In this document: in pieces, positions 1-8,609 of the stretch | How positions within the stretch are numbered: the first letter of the stretch is position 1 | Layout: every line of letters begins with the position of its first letter | Source of the DNA: Bacillus sp. USDA818B3_A | Lineage (GTDB): Bacteria; Bacillota; Bacilli; Bacillales; Cytobacillaceae | NCBI RefSeq assembly: GCF_009928415.1 | Contig: NZ_JAABNN010000003.1 | Coordinates: forward strand, 526,145-590,144 | Length of the DNA stretch: 64,000 nt | Direction of reading: 5' to 3' | Notes under the pieces: generated by a model | Databases searched by the model: none | What the model was told of the DNA's origin: nothing | What the model saw: only the letters and a program-made list of their open reading frames with translations | Program-made: the position numbers and the translations under genes

Positions 1-574
1 CCTTATATTTCTGTGAATTACCTTTAGAAGCAACGGTCCCAACGGCTCCATTGGCTGTAGACTTATCACTGCCTAGCCAATAGACTGTCATATTGCTCTG
101 CTCAATACCTGTTGCATTAGAAATGGCATTTATCATCGCCTGCCAGTCTTCGCCCTCGAATGTCATTTTATGGTCACCAGTTTCAGTTGTCGTGGCAGCT
201 TCTTCATCAGCCTGTGTATCAGCTGGCTGCTCTGGTGTGGTCGTTTCTTGACTTTCCTGGTCATCTGCATTTTGATCCTCTGAAGAACTGTCGTCACTTG
301 CTACAGTGTCGTCTGTTGTGTTCTCATCGGTTGTTGTTTCTTTATCCGTTGTTGTTTCTTTATCATTTGTTTTTTCTTTATCCGTTGTTTTTGTTTGTTC
401 TGTTTTTGTACTTTCCGTTTTTGATGAGGATGCATTGTCATTTCCCGAAGCGAAAATATTATAGGCAACAAAAATAATTAGTAACAGGACGACAACAATT
501 AACGAATTCAAAACTAGATTTGTTTTTTTCCGTTTCGATCGATAACCCGAACGCGAATTGAAATCATTATTCAA
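1..574 (-). CDS. yrrS: YrrS-like DUF1510 membrane-anchored protein, C-terminus cut by window edge
   Basis: The reading frame starts with TTG at 574, seven or so bases after a GGAGGG SD, and stays open to the window edge. It encodes a short basic N-terminus (SKRKKTN), one hydrophobic segment at about residues 24-42, then a long Thr/Lys/Asp/Glu-rich linker with repeats of the type DKETTTDKE, and a folded domain starting near MTFEGEDW that matches what I know of DUF1510 (YrrS). No stop is seen, so the last part is missing. In B. subtilis yrrS follows pbpI, as here, and the pair is cotranscribed. The exact role is unknown; a cell-envelope function next to a penicillin-binding protein is inference. 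The TTG start is supported by the SD and by the lack of any other start upstream of the membrane segment. Confidence 0.85.
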   Translation of the reverse strand, partial: MNNDFNSRSGYRSKRKKTNLVLNSLIVVVLLLIIFVAYNIFASGNDNASSSKTESTKTEQTKTTDKEKTNDKETTTDKETTTDENTTDDTVASDDSSSEDQNADDQESQETTTPEQPADTQADEEAATTTETGDHKMTFEGEDWQAMINAISNATGIEQSNMTVYWLGSDKSTANGAVGTVASKGNSQKYK

Positions 575-655
575 AATTAATCCCTCCAAAAAATATGGCT
601 CTCAATATTCTAACACGATTTGATGAGAACTTGAAGGGAAAACCTTTCCACTTGC

Positions 656-2410
656 TTAGTCTTGATCCTCTTCATAAAGCATTTTGACCATGTCGGCAAA
701 TAACAGATTCACTCCGCCCTCAGAATCTAGGACATCTAAATTCACAGCCACAAGTGCATATTTAGGATCTTTGTATGGAAAGTATCCAGCAAACCATTTA
801 TTATGAAGCTGCTTCCCGTTCATATATTTCCCTGTTTCAGCCGTCCCGGATTTCCCCGCTGTTTCATAAGGCAGCTCTTTAAACCATCTTCCTGTACCAT
901 TTGGGTTAACGACCACTTCCCGAAGCAATTTTTGCAGCCTCATGCTTGTGTATGGTGAGATGGTATCCCCCTTTAATTCCTGAACGGGAAAATTCACCAT
1001 GGTTGTCCCATTTTTATACTCAATTTTGGATACCGTCCTAACCATCTCTTTTTTCCCCCCTCTAGCAATAGTTGCCATCATATTGGCAACAGCTAAAGGG
1101 GTGGCGCGGACTTCATGCTGGCCAATCCCCGACATGGCTACAATGTTGGCGTCCTTTCTTGCCTCATCTGAAATAAATACACGGCCCTTCTCTTCATTAG
1201 TAAACTGTTTGAAATCACTTGTATGATACACGTCACCCTGCCAGCCGACCGTGCTAGTTAAAGATAATTTATCAGCATAGACCTCTAAAAGATGAGAGTC
1301 CTTTTTTTGTAATTCCTTAGCTATCTCACCAAAAGTGCGGTTGCAGCTTCTTGCAAAGCTTTCAGTGAAACCCAGTGATCCATAATTATATTTCAACTCT
1401 TGTCTGCCATTAATTTTTTTACTGCAATCAAATTGACGCCCAGGGTTATCTAGATTATTATCAATTGCGGCGGCTGCGACAACTGTTTTGAACACGGATC
1501 CCATTATCTGCTGTTTTAACATATGATTAACGATTCCGGCACCGCCATAGGGATCCTTTTTATTAATAGCAGGCCGGGATACCATTGCGAGAACGCTGTT
1601 ATCTTCAATATTAAGCAGGATGAGTCCGCCCTTTTTAATATGATACCTGTCCACCAAGACCTCAGCCTTTTGCTGGATTCCTTTATCAAGAGTAGTACGT
1701 ACATTCACAGGATAAAACGGATTAGCAGGGTCAACATATTTCACATTGATGCCAAATAAAGGACCACCCGTGCCGTCTACATGATAGACAAGCTTTGATT
1801 TACCCTCAGGAAGCAAGAATTCATCAAAGCTTTCCTCAAGGCCCGAAACACCCAATAAGGTTTTCTCTGATAATTCTTTATTAGGATACCTTTTTTTTAC
1901 TAATTCTGGGTTTTCACCCGTTAATCCTAACAATTGTTCTGCGGGAATTTGAGAACGTTCAAACTTCTTCTCAACGGCAAATACACCAGGAATATTTAAT
2001 TGATTAATTCGTTCCATTTGTGAAGCAGTTAACTCCAGTGGTTGTGGGTCACCATAAGCAAACGGCTTCTTAGCCCCCTTGACCGCCATTTTTAATACAT
2101 TTTCCTGAACACCGGTAATTGCTGAAACTTTTTTGGCGTCCCAGTCTACTTTTTTTAAAAAAGGGAAAAGGACTAGGACGGATACTTTTTTAGAGTTGAG
2201 CATCGTACCGTTCCGGTCAAGAAAGTTTCCCCGGCCATTATCAATGACCAATTCCTGAGTTCTTTGCTTCACACTTTCCTCAAGTAAGTTAATGTTATGC
2301 TTTGAAAATGTTTCTGTCTCGGTTAATTGTATTTGTATAAGGCGGACCAAAAGCAGTGTCAGACCCATAATACAAATGAAAAGCCACCCCAGCGCCCGTC
2401 TTTTCCACAT
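656..2410 (-). CDS. pbpI: Class B penicillin-binding protein PbpI (PBP4b-like transpeptidase)
   Basis: A D,D-transpeptidase that cross-links peptidoglycan outside the membrane. One N-terminal membrane anchor lies at about residues 6-25, then a dimerisation domain, then the transpeptidase domain. The catalytic SVFK motif has its serine at 305, SCN lies at 355-357 and KSG begins at 520. With this start the protein has 584 residues, which I recall as the length of B. subtilis PbpI. The frame is open further upstream to 2455, but that extension would be encoded by the greA terminator hairpin, so ATG 2410 is preferred. Its SD (GAGGTG) lies inside the 3' arm of that hairpin. Position between greA and yrrS is as in B. 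subtilis, where it is a sporulation-associated PBP. Confidence 0.93.
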   Translation of the reverse strand: MWKRRALGWLFICIMGLTLLLVRLIQIQLTETETFSKHNINLLEESVKQRTQELVIDNGRGNFLDRNGTMLNSKKVSVLVLFPFLKKVDWDAKKVSAITGVQENVLKMAVKGAKKPFAYGDPQPLELTASQMERINQLNIPGVFAVEKKFERSQIPAEQLLGLTGENPELVKKRYPNKELSEKTLLGVSGLEESFDEFLLPEGKSKLVYHVDGTGGPLFGINVKYVDPANPFYPVNVRTTLDKGIQQKAEVLVDRYHIKKGGLILLNIEDNSVLAMVSRPAINKKDPYGGAGIVNHMLKQQIMGSVFKTVVAAAAIDNNLDNPGRQFDCSKKINGRQELKYNYGSLGFTESFARSCNRTFGEIAKELQKKDSHLLEVYADKLSLTSTVGWQGDVYHTSDFKQFTNEEKGRVFISDEARKDANIVAMSGIGQHEVRATPLAVANMMATIARGGKKEMVRTVSKIEYKNGTTMVNFPVQELKGDTISPYTSMRLQKLLREVVVNPNGTGRWFKELPYETAGKSGTAETGKYMNGKQLHNKWFAGYFPYKDPKYALVAVNLDVLDSEGGVNLLFADMVKMLYEEDQD

Positions 2411-2443
2411 AAAAAACACCTCGTCAAAAGTTTTGACGAGGTG
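2411..2443 (-). terminator. greA intrinsic terminator overlapping the pbpI ribosome-binding site
   Basis: Read on the minus strand, CACCTCGTCAAAA and TTTTGACGAGGTG form a near-perfect 13-bp stem with almost no loop, followed directly by six T. The stem ends 3' with GAGGTG, which is also the SD of pbpI, and the pbpI ATG follows the T-run without a gap. The stem would therefore both end greA transcripts and hide the pbpI SD in any read-through RNA. Confidence 0.85.
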
Positions 2444-2469
2444 AAGACATTTCAAACTATGGTTATAAA

Positions 2470-2946
2470 TTATTTAATTGAAACAATACGTACGTTCATT
2501 TCTCCGCCTGGAGTTTGCACGGTTACTTGGTCGCCAACTTTTTTCCCAAGAAGGCTCTTAGCAATTGGTGAATCGTTTGAAATTTTTCCTTCAAACGGGT
2601 CAGCTTCTGCACTTCCCACGATGGAGTAAGTTTCTTCTTCCCCATCCGGAAGCTCAATAAAAGTAACAGATCTTCCTAATGCAACAGAGTCTCCTGCCAT
2701 TTCGCTTTCAGCAATGATCTTTGCATTACGAATCATATTTTCTAAGGTTGTAATACGACCTTCAACAAATGCTTGCTCTTCTTTTGCAGAATCGTACTCG
2801 GAGTTTTCAGATAAATCACCAAAGCTTCTGGCAATTTTAATTCTTTCCACCACTTCTTTACGTTTTACTGATTTTAAATATTCAAGTTCTTGTACAAGCT
2901 TATCTTTACCTGCTTGTGTCATTGGAAATACTTTCTCAGTAGCCAA
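2470..2946 (-). CDS. greA: Transcription elongation factor GreA
   Basis: GreA inserts its coiled-coil tip into the RNA polymerase secondary channel and stimulates cleavage of backtracked RNA. The start is TTG 2946, eight bases downstream of AAGGAG. It yields 158 residues beginning [16 protein letters not shown], close to the 157-residue B. subtilis protein. A GTG at 2955 is also in frame but falls in the SD. The N-terminal coiled coil (about 10-75) has the acidic tip region [15 protein letters not shown], and a C-terminal FKBP-like domain follows. It ends in a strong terminator and lies downstream of udk, as in B. subtilis. Confidence 0.96.
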   Translation of the reverse strand: MATEKVFPMTQAGKDKLVQELEYLKSVKRKEVVERIKIARSFGDLSENSEYDSAKEEQAFVEGRITTLENMIRNAKIIAESEMAGDSVALGRSVTFIELPDGEEETYSIVGSAEADPFEGKISNDSPIAKSLLGKKVGDQVTVQTPGGEMNVRIVSIK

Positions 2947-3101
2947 AACCCTCACTCCTTCTAGTCTTCACAATCCCCCATGATAGAATTGTGTATAATA
3001 TTATGTAGGTGTAATACCATATGGTAAATACATAGTAGCGCGTCCTTATAAAAGGGCGCGCATTTTATCTATTTATTTACGTCTATTCTTTTGCTATTGT
3101 G

Positions 3102-3734
3102 TCATAAAATTGCTTTTTGTTCAAGAATTGTTTGAATTTTTGTGACCATTAAATCTATGGCAACATGATTATGGCCGCCTTCAGGAATAATGATATCTGC
3201 ATATCGCTTCGTAGGTTCGATAAACTGGTTGTGCATAGGACGGACAACATTGAGATATTGTTCGATAACCGAATCAAATGTCCGTCCCCGCTCTCTAATA
3301 TCACGTGTCAGCCGGCGGATAATTCTTAAATCTGCATCTGTATCCACATATAATTTAATATCCATTAAATTTCGGAGACGCTCATCCTCAAGGACAAGAA
3401 TGCCCTCTAGGATGATTACATCCTTAGGTTCTACCGGTATCACCTTTTCCGAACGGGTATGAATGGAATAATCATACACAGGTTTATCAATAGCCTCATA
3501 GCGAAGAAGCTTCTCGATATGTTCAATCAGCAAGTCATTATCAAAAGCTAGCGGATGATCATAGTTTGTTTTCAAACGTTCTTCAAATGGTAAATGATGC
3601 TGATCTTTATAATAATAATCCTGTTCAAGAACTAAAATCGAATGATCCTTTAAAGTTTCATAAATGGATTTTGTTACACTGGTTTTTCCGGAGCCGGAGC
3701 CGCCGGTTACACCAATAACAACCGGTTTGCGCAT
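3102..3734 (-). CDS. udk: Uridine/cytidine kinase
   Basis: Phosphorylates uridine and cytidine to the monophosphates in pyrimidine salvage in the cytoplasm. The P-loop GGSGSGKTS is at residues 11-19, and the family signature regions ([29 protein letters not shown]) follow. The length of 210 residues matches bacterial Udk (about 211). The ATG overlaps the TAA of the preceding trhP2 (TAATG), which implies translational coupling. The 140-bp gap before greA contains a hairpin without a T-run (3039-3061). Confidence 0.97.
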   Translation of the reverse strand: MRKPVVIGVTGGSGSGKTSVTKSIYETLKDHSILVLEQDYYYKDQHHLPFEERLKTNYDHPLAFDNDLLIEHIEKLLRYEAIDKPVYDYSIHTRSEKVIPVEPKDVIILEGILVLEDERLRNLMDIKLYVDTDADLRIIRRLTRDIRERGRTFDSVIEQYLNVVRPMHNQFIEPTKRYADIIIPEGGHNHVAIDLMVTKIQTILEQKAIL

Positions 3735-5008
3735 TAAGCGTTCTCCTTTCGCATCATGTTGTTAGGGTACACCGGTTTGTCCAATTTAAATTGTACAATT
3801 TGAAGTGGATGTCTAGCCGCATCCAATTCATTCCCTTTTTCATCCCAAATTTTATCAATGACATGAGTAAAATTCTCAATTTCAGGACCGAAGAATTCCA
3901 CTTCATCACCTGGTCTGAAATGGTTACGCTGCTGCAAAGTAACCATTTGTGTCTCTTTGTTATAATCTAACACGAGTCCAACAAAGTCAAACGTTGTCTT
4001 CTTGCTATGATTACCAAACATTTGCTCTTTATACCCCGGAATTCCTTCAAAGAATGCTGGAGCTGTTTCACGGTTCGCACATTTATCAAGCTCTTCTAAC
4101 CATTCTTTCTTAATTACAAAATTCTCAGGATCGGCACAATAAGCATCGATTACTTTGCGATAAACACTAACAACTGTTGCAATGTAATGAATGGATTTCA
4201 TACGGCCTTCAATTTTTAAGCTATCGATTCCAAGCTCAATCATATTCGGAATTGCCTGGATTAAATTAAGGTCTTTAGGACTCATCGCAAAAGGTGAATC
4301 GTTTTCTCCAAACAAGGCATTTTCTTGGTCAGTGCCCTCAAGCTTGTAAAGATCATAGTCCCAGCGGCATGACTGACAGCAGCCGCCGCGATTTGAATCT
4401 CGGGCTGTCATGTGATTACTTAATGTACAACGGCCAGAATAGGCAATACACATTGCGCCGTGAATGAAGGTTTCGATTTCTACATCGACCTTTTCTTTCA
4501 TTTCTCTAATTTCCTCAGCTCCAACCTCACGAGCTAACACGACCCGTTCTGCCCCCGCTTCTTTCCAAAACTGAGCTGCTTTCCAGTTAGAAAGTGATTG
4601 CTGGGTACTAATATGAATTTCAATTTCAGGCGCCAGGCGGCGGCAAGTTTCAATGATCAGCGGATCAGCAACGATAATTCCTGCAATACCGGTTTCCTTC
4701 AAGCCTAAAATATATTCCTCTAAGCCATCAATATTTTCATTGTGAGCAAAAATGTTTGTTGTTACATAGATTTTTGCTCCGTATCTCTTCGCAAACTCTA
4801 CGCCTTCTTTCATTTCTTCGAAGGTAAAGTTATCGGCGTTCGAACGAAGTCCATATTCCTGACCGCCAATAAAAACAGCATCCGCACCATAATGCACAGC
4901 AATTTTTAATTTTTCAAGATTGCCTGCTGGAGCAAGGAGTTCCGGCTTCTTTACAATGACGCGTTTTCCATCGATGATTTCAGAAATTTTGTCTATGACT
5001 GTATTCAC
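3734..5008 (-). CDS. trhP2: tRNA hydroxylation protein P2, peptidase U32 family (YrrO)
   Basis: A U32-family protein that, with TrhP1, converts U34 of certain tRNAs to 5-hydroxyuridine using a prephenate-linked route, the first step to 5-methoxyuridine in B. subtilis. Visible family features are the [16 protein letters not shown]-terminus, GADAVFIGG, and the Cys-rich core [13 protein letters not shown]...GGCCQSCRW, which by family knowledge could bind an Fe-S cluster. The length of 424 residues compares with about 422 for YrrO. It lies between trhP1 (66-bp gap) and udk (overlapping stop and start). It was long annotated as a protease or collagenase; tRNA modification is the better-supported role. 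Confidence 0.92.
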   Translation of the reverse strand: MNTVIDKISEIIDGKRVIVKKPELLAPAGNLEKLKIAVHYGADAVFIGGQEYGLRSNADNFTFEEMKEGVEFAKRYGAKIYVTTNIFAHNENIDGLEEYILGLKETGIAGIIVADPLIIETCRRLAPEIEIHISTQQSLSNWKAAQFWKEAGAERVVLAREVGAEEIREMKEKVDVEIETFIHGAMCIAYSGRCTLSNHMTARDSNRGGCCQSCRWDYDLYKLEGTDQENALFGENDSPFAMSPKDLNLIQAIPNMIELGIDSLKIEGRMKSIHYIATVVSVYRKVIDAYCADPENFVIKKEWLEELDKCANRETAPAFFEGIPGYKEQMFGNHSKKTTFDFVGLVLDYNKETQMVTLQQRNHFRPGDEVEFFGPEIENFTHVIDKIWDEKGNELDAARHPLQIVQFKLDKPVYPNNMMRKENA

Positions 5009-5074
5009 GAGTGAACCCCTCCCAATAATTTTCTAATTTTTATATCAGCGCTGCTAAAAGCGCCGCAACTTTGT

Positions 5075-6004
5075 TTAATAAACGGTCTCTTTGAAAAAGA
5101 ATCCTGTATCCAATGAACGATTGGCTGGCTGAATTTCCTCAATAGCCTCTAGCAGCTCGTCCTTCTTGTCATCATATGCATCTGGATCTTCCACACATAG
5201 ATCGATTGCGGTGCGGTATGCTTTTGTTACCGCTAGAATGTATTCAGGGCTTTTTAGAATCCCATCAATTTTAAATGAATCAACACCGGCCTCAATCATT
5301 TCTTGAAGCTCATCAATGATACAAATATCATTCGGGCTCATAATATGGGTACCATTTTCATCTTCGAAAATCGGATATTTATTTCCGCGCTCCTTGTCAT
5401 GCAGGAACATATTTTCTTCTTTCTTGCGGTTTTCGACTTCCATAACCTTGCCTTGATACTCATAATAGTTTCCAAGCAGGGAACGTTTGGATTGGAACAT
5501 GCAGCTCATCCCATGTACCTGAACTTCAATCTCCACTTCCGCATTTTCTTTGATTTCCACGATAGCATCCATGTTAATCTCACGAGCCAGCACCGATCGT
5601 TTTGCACCTTTTGTGCCCCAATAATTACAAGTAAACCAGTTTGTTCCGGTTGTTTCTGTATTCCAATGAAGCTTCATTTCAGGAGCTGCATCTTTCGCAG
5701 ACATTAAAACAGCTGGGTCACCAAAAATGATAGCATCGGCATCCGCTTCTTTGACAAATTTGATATAGTCGTCCAGCTCTTCAATTCTCTCGTTATGGAA
5801 AATAGCATTCATGGCTACATAAACTTTCTTTCCTTGGCTGTGTGCCAGTTCAATCGCCTTTTTAACATTATCACGGTTAAATTCACCGGCAAGACGCAGT
5901 CCGTAGCGCTGTTCACCGACTACAAACGCATCTGCTCCCGCTTCTGCTAAAGGCAAAATATCGTCCACTGTTAATGGAGTGACAAGTAATTCCGGTTTTT
6001 TCAT
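5075..6004 (-). CDS. trhP1: tRNA hydroxylation protein P1, peptidase U32 family (YrrN)
   Basis: The second U32 protein of the 5-hydroxyuridine pathway, 309 residues, the length of B. subtilis YrrN. It shares the U32 fold signatures with its neighbour (KPELLVTPL, GADAFVVGEQRYGLR, SFKIDGILKS) but lacks the dense cysteine cluster of TrhP2, which suggests the two have different roles in one complex (inference). Its ATG overlaps the stop of trmR by four bases (ATGA). Gene order trmR-trhP1-trhP2 places the methyltransferase and the two hydroxylation proteins in one transcript. Confidence 0.92.
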   Translation of the reverse strand: MKKPELLVTPLTVDDILPLAEAGADAFVVGEQRYGLRLAGEFNRDNVKKAIELAHSQGKKVYVAMNAIFHNERIEELDDYIKFVKEADADAIIFGDPAVLMSAKDAAPEMKLHWNTETTGTNWFTCNYWGTKGAKRSVLAREINMDAIVEIKENAEVEIEVQVHGMSCMFQSKRSLLGNYYEYQGKVMEVENRKKEENMFLHDKERGNKYPIFEDENGTHIMSPNDICIIDELQEMIEAGVDSFKIDGILKSPEYILAVTKAYRTAIDLCVEDPDAYDDKKDELLEAIEEIQPANRSLDTGFFFKETVY

Positions 6005-6654
6005 ACCTCTCGCCTCTTTCTTTTGCTAATCGCAATACCATCACCAACTGGTAAGATGATGGAATCATAATCGTTATGGTTCATTAACCAATCATTAAAA
6101 TCATCTATTTTCTTCACCAGATTCCGGATTCTTTTGGATTCAATTATCTCTTTTTCCGCAACAAGACCCTTAAAAAGTACATTATCTGTAACAATTAAAC
6201 CGTCAGAATTTAAATACTTTGAATAGATTTCAAAAAACTTTTTATATTGCCCTTTTGCAGCATCAATAAATATAGCATCAAATGGACCATGCTCACGAAC
6301 AGCATCCCCTACTTCAAGGGCATCTCCCTCAATTAAGGTGATTTGTTCAGCCTTACCCGATCGATGAATAAATTCTTTAGCCTTTTCGATTCTCTCCAAA
6401 TCCCGTTCAATGGTAATGATCCTCGCATCAGGCAGAGCTGTGGCCATTCTTAATGCCGAATAGCCAATGGCCGTTCCTACCTCAAGGATTTTTTTAGAAC
6501 GGTGGACTCGGAGCAATTGCAGCATGGTTTCTATTCCGGTAAGTTCCATGATGGGCACTTGATGTTCGAGTGCATAGTTCTCCATTTCCATTAATAATTC
6601 ATTCCGCAATGGAATAAGACTTTCTATATAAGATTGCAGCTTATCATTTACCAA
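6001..6654 (-). CDS. trmR: tRNA 5-hydroxyuridine methyltransferase TrmR (YrrM)
   Basis: A class I SAM-dependent O-methyltransferase of the catechol-O-methyltransferase type (Methyltransf_3). In B. subtilis YrrM methylates ho5U34 to mo5U34. Motif I is ILEVGTAIGYSALRMA (around residues 55-70); the metal and acid motifs FDAIFIDAAKGQYKKF and TDNVLFKG follow. The start is TTG 6654, eight bases after GAGGTG, and gives 217 residues. It is the first gene of the trmR-trhP1-trhP2-udk-greA run, downstream of a 330-bp gap with a structured element that might be its leader. Confidence 0.92.
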   Translation of the reverse strand: MVNDKLQSYIESLIPLRNELLMEMENYALEHQVPIMELTGIETMLQLLRVHRSKKILEVGTAIGYSALRMATALPDARIITIERDLERIEKAKEFIHRSGKAEQITLIEGDALEVGDAVREHGPFDAIFIDAAKGQYKKFFEIYSKYLNSDGLIVTDNVLFKGLVAEKEIIESKRIRNLVKKIDDFNDWLMNHNDYDSIILPVGDGIAISKRKRREV

Positions 6655-6683
6655 GCTGCCCTCACCTCTATCCTACTGAGAAA

Positions 6684-6762
6684 AGCACAAGGCGATTAAA
6701 CTATGGCTCGTTGCCTCGGGTCCGATGGCGCCTAGTCTCACAATTCTCAAATTCTTAACTTA
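6684..6762 (+). repeat. Internally deleted copy of the hairpin repeat family
   Basis: The left end GAGAAAAGCACAAGGCG and the right end CGATGGCGCCTAG...ACAATTCTC match the ends of the longer copies at 27548, 46928 and (reversed) 9323. The central arms are missing, which leaves about 80 bp. The outer GAGAA and TTCTC still pair. Confidence 0.6.
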
Positions 6763-6791
6763 AATTAAATGCTTCTATTATTGCCAATACA

Positions 6792-6919
6792 GTATTCTTT
6801 AGACATGAAAAAATAGCGTACACAGGTTCGATTCATACAAGCGAAAGTCATGGCTTGTGCTTTGTTTGGGGAAAAAGAGCCGCCAAATCCTAGAACTGTG
6901 GGTTACGCTATAGAATACT
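6792..6919 (-). ncRNA. Candidate structured RNA or attenuator upstream of trmR
   Basis: On the minus strand the ends pair over three blocks: AGTATTC with GAATACT, ATAGCGTA with TACGCTAT, and CACAGTTC with GAACCTGTG. Inside are two further hairpins (TTTGG/CCAAA and ACAAGC/GCTTGT), giving a three-way-junction shape. TACGCTAT is followed by T6, so the 3' side resembles an intrinsic terminator. I do not recognise the element. It could be a trans-acting RNA, a cis attenuator of trmR, or a non-autonomous palindromic insertion. Confidence 0.4.
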
Positions 6920-6947
6920 TATTAAAACACCTGAATTATTTTACCAT

Positions 6948-6977
6948 AAAAAAAGGAGGAATGCTAATCTTTCCTCC
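6948..6977 (-). terminator. mltG intrinsic terminator
   Basis: GGAGGAA and TTCCTCC pair around a nine-base loop and are followed by T8 on the minus strand, just past the mltG stop. Confidence 0.9.
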
Positions 6978-6986
6978 ATGTACTAA

Positions 6987-8123
6987 CTATTTTTTATTGG
7001 TAATATATTGAGCCTTTTTTTGATTATGTTCGGCTAAAGTTTTGGTAAACACCACTTCTCCACTATCTGTTGCAAGGAAATAATAATAATCCGTTTGATT
7101 CGGTTCAAGTGCTGCCTCAATAGACACCCTGCCCGAGTTGGCAATTGGTCCCGGAGGCAGTCCCGTATTCAAATAAGTATTATAAGGTGAATTGACTTCC
7201 AGATCCTTATAGTAGACCTTTTCTTTATGTTTGCCTTGTGCATACAGAACCGTTGGATCTGTTTGCAGCGGCATTCCTTTTTTCAGCCGATTATAAAATA
7301 CACTAGCAATGGTTTTACGATCAGCCTTCCCGGTTGCTTCCTCCTCAACAAGTGAGGCCATCGTTAACAACTGATGGACGGACAACTTTCTCTCTTCACT
7401 TTTCTCCGTGTAATCCGATAGCACTGTTCTTGTCTTATCGAGCATGGCAGTTACCATTTCTTCCACAGTCGGATTTGGTTTATAAAATGGATACGTCGCT
7501 GGATATAAGTACCCTTCCAGCGGATACTTCACAGTGGAATGCAAGATTTCTTCTGTTAATATATCAGGATATTTAGTCATAAGTGATTTGATATATTCTT
7601 GATTATTTAATTTATTAAATACATCTGCTTCATTTTGATTGGTAGCTTTCGCCATAATACCGGCAATTTCCTTCAGCTGTCTGCCTTCTGGAATGGTAAT
7701 TTTAAAATCAGCTTCAGCCAAAACCTTTCCCGTTTTCAAACGATTGACAATTTCAGCAATATCCATCGAAGGACTCATCTGGTATTTACCTGCCATAAAG
7801 CCGCCTTCATTTTTTAACTTAACATAGTATTTAAATACCTTTGCATTTTTTATTATTCCGCTGGCTTCTAATCTTTCACCAATACCTGTTACAGATGACC
7901 CCATTGGTATATCAACGGTTTTAGTCACCTTACTGTCAGCATCAATAGGTTTTAGTGCAGATTGTATATATAAGTAACCTCCACCGCCAATTAAAATAAT
8001 GGATAATAGCAGGAATATTGATATGGCAAGAACAAACTTACGTACAATTTTTGCTTCATGATGTTGTTCAAGCATTTTTTGTCGAATGATATCTTTTTTA
8101 CTGCCCTTTTCCTTTGTTGTCAT
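6987..8123 (-). CDS. mltG: Endolytic murein transglycosylase MltG
   Basis: Cleaves nascent glycan strands at the membrane and helps set strand length. The cytoplasmic N-terminus (about 1-30) is basic, one membrane segment lies at about 31-53 (AISIFLLLSIILIGGG), then a LysM-like region (PMGSSVTGIGERL), then the YceG catalytic domain. The catalytic glutamate lies in the motif SLVEEEATG; QTDPTVLYA and the C-terminal NSPYNTY...GLPPGPI are also family signatures. Length is 378 residues, normal for Bacillus. This is yrrL in B. subtilis. A candidate promoter lies upstream and a terminator downstream, so it is probably monocistronic. Confidence 0.94.
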   Translation of the reverse strand: MTTKEKGSKKDIIRQKMLEQHHEAKIVRKFVLAISIFLLLSIILIGGGGYLYIQSALKPIDADSKVTKTVDIPMGSSVTGIGERLEASGIIKNAKVFKYYVKLKNEGGFMAGKYQMSPSMDIAEIVNRLKTGKVLAEADFKITIPEGRQLKEIAGIMAKATNQNEADVFNKLNNQEYIKSLMTKYPDILTEEILHSTVKYPLEGYLYPATYPFYKPNPTVEEMVTAMLDKTRTVLSDYTEKSEERKLSVHQLLTMASLVEEEATGKADRKTIASVFYNRLKKGMPLQTDPTVLYAQGKHKEKVYYKDLEVNSPYNTYLNTGLPPGPIANSGRVSIEAALEPNQTDYYYFLATDSGEVVFTKTLAEHNQKKAQYITNKK

Positions 8124-8198
8124 CCTGTTCCCCCTTCCCTAATGCACTGATACATTAACTCTTAGTCTATAGATTCACTTAAAAAGCTATCAATAATA

Positions 8199-8227
8199 AT
8201 TTGAGCATACAGTAAGAAAAATGTCAA
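8199..8227 (-). promoter_or_regulatory. Candidate sigma-A promoter of mltG
   Basis: TTGACA (8222-8227), a 17-bp spacer, then TCAAAT (8199-8204). The -35 is perfect and the -10 is weak. It lies between the yrzB terminator and mltG. Confidence 0.4.
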
Positions 8228-8255
8228 TTTAACAATTAATATGTAAAAAAAGCAC

Positions 8256-8286
8256 ACAAAAAGACCGGCCAAAATTAGCCGGTCTA
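8256..8286 (-). terminator. Terminator after yrzB
   Basis: AGACCGGC and GCCGGTCT pair around TAATTTTG and the stem is followed by TTTTTGTG on the minus strand. It closes the alaS-ireB-ruvX-yrzB side of the gene run. Confidence 0.88.
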
Positions 8287-8291
8287 AGCGT

Positions 8292-8597
8292 TTATTCTTC
8301 TTCTTGTTCCTCGTTAAAGGTATTAAATACCTCTTCTACCATATCCCATTCTTCGTCCGTTTCAATTTCCATTAACTCACCGAAACCGCCATCTTCTGTA
8401 GGGATATACGCATATGTAAGGATATCAATTTCTTCTTCCTCATCCTCATTTGCACCCACAGGGTAAAAGAATACGTAGGACTTTTCAAACTCATCGGAGT
8501 CAAATGTGAAAAGTATTTCAAATAGTTGTTCATCGCCATTTTCATCGACAAGTGTGATGTAGCGTTCTTCTTCTTCATGATTATGTTCGTGTGCCAT
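8292..8597 (-). CDS. yrzB: DUF1292 protein YrzB
   Basis: A small, very acidic protein of 101 residues with the DUF1292 core ([32 protein letters not shown]). The N-terminus is His/Glu-rich ([10 protein letters not shown]). Function is unknown. It is conserved downstream of ruvX and ireB in Firmicutes, and the 12-bp spacing to ruvX suggests one transcript. A second frame across the same DNA is a shadow. Confidence 0.93.
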   Translation of the reverse strand: MAHEHNHEEEERYITLVDENGDEQLFEILFTFDSDEFEKSYVFFYPVGANEDEEEEIDILTYAYIPTEDGGFGELMEIETDEEWDMVEEVFNTFNEEQEEE

Positions 8598-8609
8598 TTT
8601 TTCACCTCA

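Larger units (their letters stand above)
6655..6986. other. 330-bp gap between mltG and trmR: truncated repeat, structured element, mltG terminator
   Basis: No protein-coding frame is convincing here. From left to right on the plus strand it holds the trmR SD, a shortened copy of the hairpin repeat family (6684-6762), a roughly 130-bp palindromic structured element (6792-6919), and the mltG terminator (6948-6977). The last two are described separately. Confidence 0.7.

Noticed and set aside
160..477. A plus-strand frame of 105 codons at the window start
   Set aside because: It is antisense to the Thr/Lys/Asp-rich part of yrrS, whose repeats keep the reverse frame open (Phe/Leu-rich product).
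3036..3063. GCGCG/CGCGC hairpin between udk and greA as a terminator
   Set aside because: It has no T-run on either strand, and the stem contains a bulge. It could still be a weak RNA structure.
6826..6836. GGTTCGATTC, like a tRNA T-arm, between mltG and trmR
   Set aside because: No acceptor stem, anticodon arm or D-arm is present around it; it lies in one arm of the larger palindromic element.
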